In this document: piece after piece, positions 31,317 to 33,615 of the stretch
Layout of the letters: every line of letters begins with the position of its first letter
How positions within the stretch are numbered: position 1 is the stretch's first letter
IMG/VR virus record: IMGVR_UViG_3300032323_000547
Coordinates: 1-33,615 of that record
Strand: one strand, 5' to 3'
From: a virus
DNA length: 33,615 nucleotides
Position numbers and translations under genes: made by a program
The notes under the pieces: model-generated
What the model was told of the DNA's origin: nothing
The model's database searches: none
The model's input: only the letters and a program-made list of their open reading frames with translations

Positions 31317-32834
31317 ATGGAGAACAAAATAGAACATTGGCCTCCAACATATCTGTCTCCTGTCTCACATATTGAGAAGGCTAATAGCCGTGGATATGAT
31401 GTTATTGATTTTGCTGAGACGCTTTGTCGTATTACAGAAGACTCTATCGCTGGTAATGTTGGCGAGAAACTAGTCTTGCGTGACTGGCAGAAAGAACTGC
31501 TTATCAATTTATATGCAGAAAACGAAGATGGCCTTCTAAAACATCGCCGTGCTTTGATTGGGATTCCTCGTAAAGCAGGCAAGTCTGCACTTCTATCCAC
31601 TCTGGTGCTAGAGCAGTTATTGCTTGGCGTAAACGGTGGACAGATTTATTCTTGTGCTGCAGATAAAGAGCAGGCTAAGATTATTTTTAAAACGGTAAAG
31701 AGAATGGTTGAACTAGAACCAGAACTCTCAGAGGTATTACAAACATTCAGAGATGTTATATATAATCCTAGTACAGGTACCGTCTATAGAGCCCTTTCGT
31801 CAGAAGCGTTCACAAAAGAAGGTTTAAACTCTACATTTGTGGCATTTGACGAGTTGCACTCACAGCCAAATAGAGAACTATACGACACTATGTCACTTTC
31901 TATGGGTGCTCGTTTAGAGCCAATGCTTGTAGCAATTACCACTGCTGGAACGAAGTATGACTCATCAGGTAAAGAGTCCCTCTGTTTTCAAATGTACAAT
32001 AGAGGCGTACAACTATCCAAAGGAGAGGTTGAAGATCCTTCCTTCTTTTTTGCATGGTATCAGGGCGATGAAAAACTTAACTACAAGGACGAAGATAACT
32101 GGCGTTTAGCAAATCCATCTTATGGCGATATCCTATCTGCAGAAGATATGAAGTCTGCTTCGCTCTTGACTCCAGAGGCTGAATTTAAAACTAAAAGACT
32201 TAATCTATGGACTGACTCTGCTCAGACTTGGATTCCTACAGATGCTTGGGATGCGTTAACTGTTAAGAACAGAGAACAAATTCCTGGCGAAGATGTTATC
32301 TTAGGCTTTGACGGATCCTTTAATGGAGACTCAACAGCAATTGTTGCTTGGTATCTTGGTGGAGAAAAGCCTCACTTAGATGTTTTAGCAATTTGGGAAA
32401 GACCAGATGATGCAGATCAGAACTGGTTCATTCCAGTTGCTGAGGTAGAATCTGCTATAATAGAGGCATACAGAAATCCAGACTACAGCATTCGTGAGGT
32501 AGTATTTGATCCTGCCAGATATTCTAGAACTTTTATGCTATTTGATGAAGAGGGAATGCCCGTCGTGTCTTATCCAAACTCAGCAGAACGAATGGTACCA
32601 GCAACAGCCAAATTTTATGAGGCAGTTATGAATAACTCATTTACTCATTCTGGCCATGAAGCATTAAATAGACATGTAGCAAACTCTATGACGAAAACAT
32701 CCTCAAGAGGACTCATGATTCAAAAAGCAAACAGCAAAAAGAAGATTGACGCTTGCGTAGCATCAATCTTTTCTTATGATCGTGCCACAGTGCCAGTACC
32801 AGTAAAGCCTGTAGCAAGATTCTTTTCACTATAA
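31317..32834 (+). CDS. Terminase large subunit
   Basis: A 505-aa packaging ATPase/nuclease. Walker A is GIPRKAGKS (82-90) and Walker B is FVAFDELH (D178, E179), followed by a TAGTKYDSSG coupling motif. The nuclease part has LGFDGSFNGDSTAI with D332 as a likely metal ligand, and later VVFDPARYS. The HK97-type order around it (HNH, small terminase, large terminase, portal) is kept, although the S1-like gene and the fibre gene are inserted. It starts 2 bases after the S1-like gene stop. Confidence 0.94.
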   Translation: MENKIEHWPPTYLSPVSHIEKANSRGYDVIDFAETLCRITEDSIAGNVGEKLVLRDWQKELLINLYAENEDGLLKHRRALIGIPRKAGKSALLSTLVLEQLLLGVNGGQIYSCAADKEQAKIIFKTVKRMVELEPELSEVLQTFRDVIYNPSTGTVYRALSSEAFTKEGLNSTFVAFDELHSQPNRELYDTMSLSMGARLEPMLVAITTAGTKYDSSGKESLCFQMYNRGVQLSKGEVEDPSFFFAWYQGDEKLNYKDEDNWRLANPSYGDILSAEDMKSASLLTPEAEFKTKRLNLWTDSAQTWIPTDAWDALTVKNREQIPGEDVILGFDGSFNGDSTAIVAWYLGGEKPHLDVLAIWERPDDADQNWFIPVAEVESAIIEAYRNPDYSIREVVFDPARYSRTFMLFDEEGMPVVSYPNSAERMVPATAKFYEAVMNNSFTHSGHEALNRHVANSMTKTSSRGLMIQKANSKKKIDACVASIFSYDRATVPVPVKPVARFFSL

Positions 32835-32842
32835 GGAGAAAC

Positions 32843-32992
32843 ATGAAAACAAAGAAGCCAAACATAGACTGGTCATTAACGACTGAAGTAATTGGTGTAG
32901 GACTAGCAGCATATGGCTTATTCTTAATCTTTCCTCCTATTAGTTTCATCGCACTTGGCGGATTTTTAATCTGGGCTACGGAGAAAGAATAA
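32843..32992 (+). CDS. Small membrane protein, 49 aa
   Basis: The ATG follows ATAAGGAGAAAC, a strong ribosome site. One or two hydrophobic stretches (EVIGVGLAAYGLFLIFPPISFIALGGFLIW) form a helical hairpin, with Lys-rich start and charged end. It ends one base before the next ATG. It may be a virion or host-membrane protein; function unknown. Confidence 0.7.
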   Translation: MKTKKPNIDWSLTTEVIGVGLAAYGLFLIFPPISFIALGGFLIWATEKE

Positions 32993-32993
32993 C

Positions 32994-33350
32994 ATGGCTA
33001 TAGCAGGCATATACAATATCACAATGGATCAGGGTGCTCAATGGACACTCCAAGTTGACTACGACAACAACAACGGAACTCCATTTAACCTAACTGGATA
33101 CACTGCTCGTATGCAGGTTCGTCCTAAGTTTGGTGCTGATAATGCTGTGTTGACTCTTTCTTCTCCAAGTTCAGGAATTGTGATTACACCTTTGACTGGC
33201 ACACTTAATTTGACTGCTACAACAGCACAGACTGCTGCTATTGATGGTGGATTTTATGTTTATGATTTAGAAATAGAAAGTGGTGGCGTTGTCACCAGAC
33301 TAATGCAAGGTAGCGTAACAGTAAGAGATCAGGTGACACTCAATGCCTAA
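32994..33350 (+). CDS. Small beta-rich virion protein (fibre-anchoring candidate)
   Basis: A 118-aa protein with the pattern [39 protein letters not shown]...[30 protein letters not shown]. This is a widespread small beta-sandwich module in phage structural genes, similar to the N-terminal domain of some baseplate upper proteins. It overlaps the collagen-like fibre gene by 8 bases, so it may anchor the fibre to the virion. The role is inferred from sequence pattern and coupling. Confidence 0.75.
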   Translation: MAIAGIYNITMDQGAQWTLQVDYDNNNGTPFNLTGYTARMQVRPKFGADNAVLTLSSPSSGIVITPLTGTLNLTATTAQTAAIDGGFYVYDLEIESGGVVTRLMQGSVTVRDQVTLNA

Positions 33351-33615
33351 TGTTAATGTTACAGCCGTTACAAATGTAGTTACCGTTGATGAAGTCAACA
33401 ACATTGTCACAGTTACTTCACCTGGTGGACAAGGAGCCGTTGGTCCTACTGGAGCGACTGGCTCAACTGGACCTACTGGAAGTACAGGTGCAACTGGATC
33501 AACAGGAGCAACAGGAAGTACTGGACCATCAGGTGCAACAGGAGTTACAGGACCCGTAGGTCAAACTGGATCAACTGGTGCGACAGGTCCTCAAGGTGTT
33601 ACAGGTGATGTAGGA
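33343..33615 (+). CDS. Collagen-like fibre protein (5' part; continues at base 1)
   Basis: The ATG at 33343 overlaps the stop of the preceding gene (ATGCCTAA), which indicates translational coupling. The first 26 or so residues ([20 protein letters not shown]...) form a short beta-rich anchor. After a PGGQG hinge the Gly-X-Thr repeat starts and runs to the window end with no stop. The last base closes a codon, and base 124 continues the same frame after the 123-base terminal overlap. This segment therefore supplies the N-terminal 50 unique residues plus 41 that are duplicated at the window start. The small structural gene just upstream may be a partner for the N-terminal anchor; that is inference. 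Confidence 0.85.
   Translation, partial: MPNVNVTAVTNVVTVDEVNNIVTVTSPGGQGAVGPTGATGSTGPTGSTGATGSTGATGSTGPSGATGVTGPVGQTGSTGATGPQGVTGDVG
33493..33615. repeat. Terminal direct repeat, right copy
   Basis: An exact copy of the first 123 bases of the window. Removing one copy gives a unique circle of 33,492 bp. Confidence 0.9.

Overview
The window is a complete, circularly assembled tailed-phage genome with a siphovirus-type gene set: HK97-fold head, tail tube, G/GT tail chaperone, tape measure, holin and muralytic enzyme. The last 123 bases repeat the first 123 exactly, and one open frame runs through the junction, so the unique sequence is about 33,492 bp. All recognisable genes are on the + strand. 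They are tightly packed, often with ATGA or TAATG overlaps, and the DNA is AT-rich. The P27-type small terminase next to an HNH gene, the membrane protein pair before the lysis gene, extended -10 promoters and possible leaderless starts suggest a phage of an AT-rich actinobacterium, perhaps an aquatic one. That host assignment is inference.

Layout, starting from the packaging genes: HNH nuclease (29.5 kb), small terminase, a three-domain ribosomal-protein-S1-like protein, large terminase, a small membrane protein, a small beta-rich virion protein, then a 1358-residue collagen-like and YadA-head-like fibre protein that crosses the window ends (33343 to 3927). Next come portal, prohead protease, major capsid protein, head-tail connector, tail terminator candidate, two tandem tail-tube paralogues, a tail chaperone with a -1 frameshift, a tail completion candidate, tape measure (963 aa), hub-like minor tail protein, a second minor tail protein and a Pro-rich stalk protein (to 17.1 kb).

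From 17.2 to 22.8 kb lies a modification cassette: two small paralogues, a Zn-ribbon protein, a 2-oxoglutarate/Fe(II) oxygenase, a fucosyltransferase-like enzyme, an SGNH hydrolase, a NodU/CmcH-type carbamoyltransferase and a GDP-mannose 3,5-epimerase-like enzyme. A GT4-type glycosyltransferase sits apart at 25.3 kb. With the Gly-X-Thr fibre and the Ala/Thr/Val-Pro stalk, this suggests a phage that builds, carbamoylates and attaches its own sugars to virion proteins.

Lysis genes occupy 22.8-24.0 kb; the muralytic enzyme is reached only through a T6 run, by a -1 frameshift or an assembly indel. From 24.2 to 29.8 kb there are several well-formed promoters, a likely short RNA gene with a palindromic operator, a roughly 300-base highly structured noncoding stretch, and small proteins, many carrying CxxC zinc ribbons. 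No DNA polymerase, primase, helicase, integrase, tRNA or CRISPR array was found, so replication must depend on the host.
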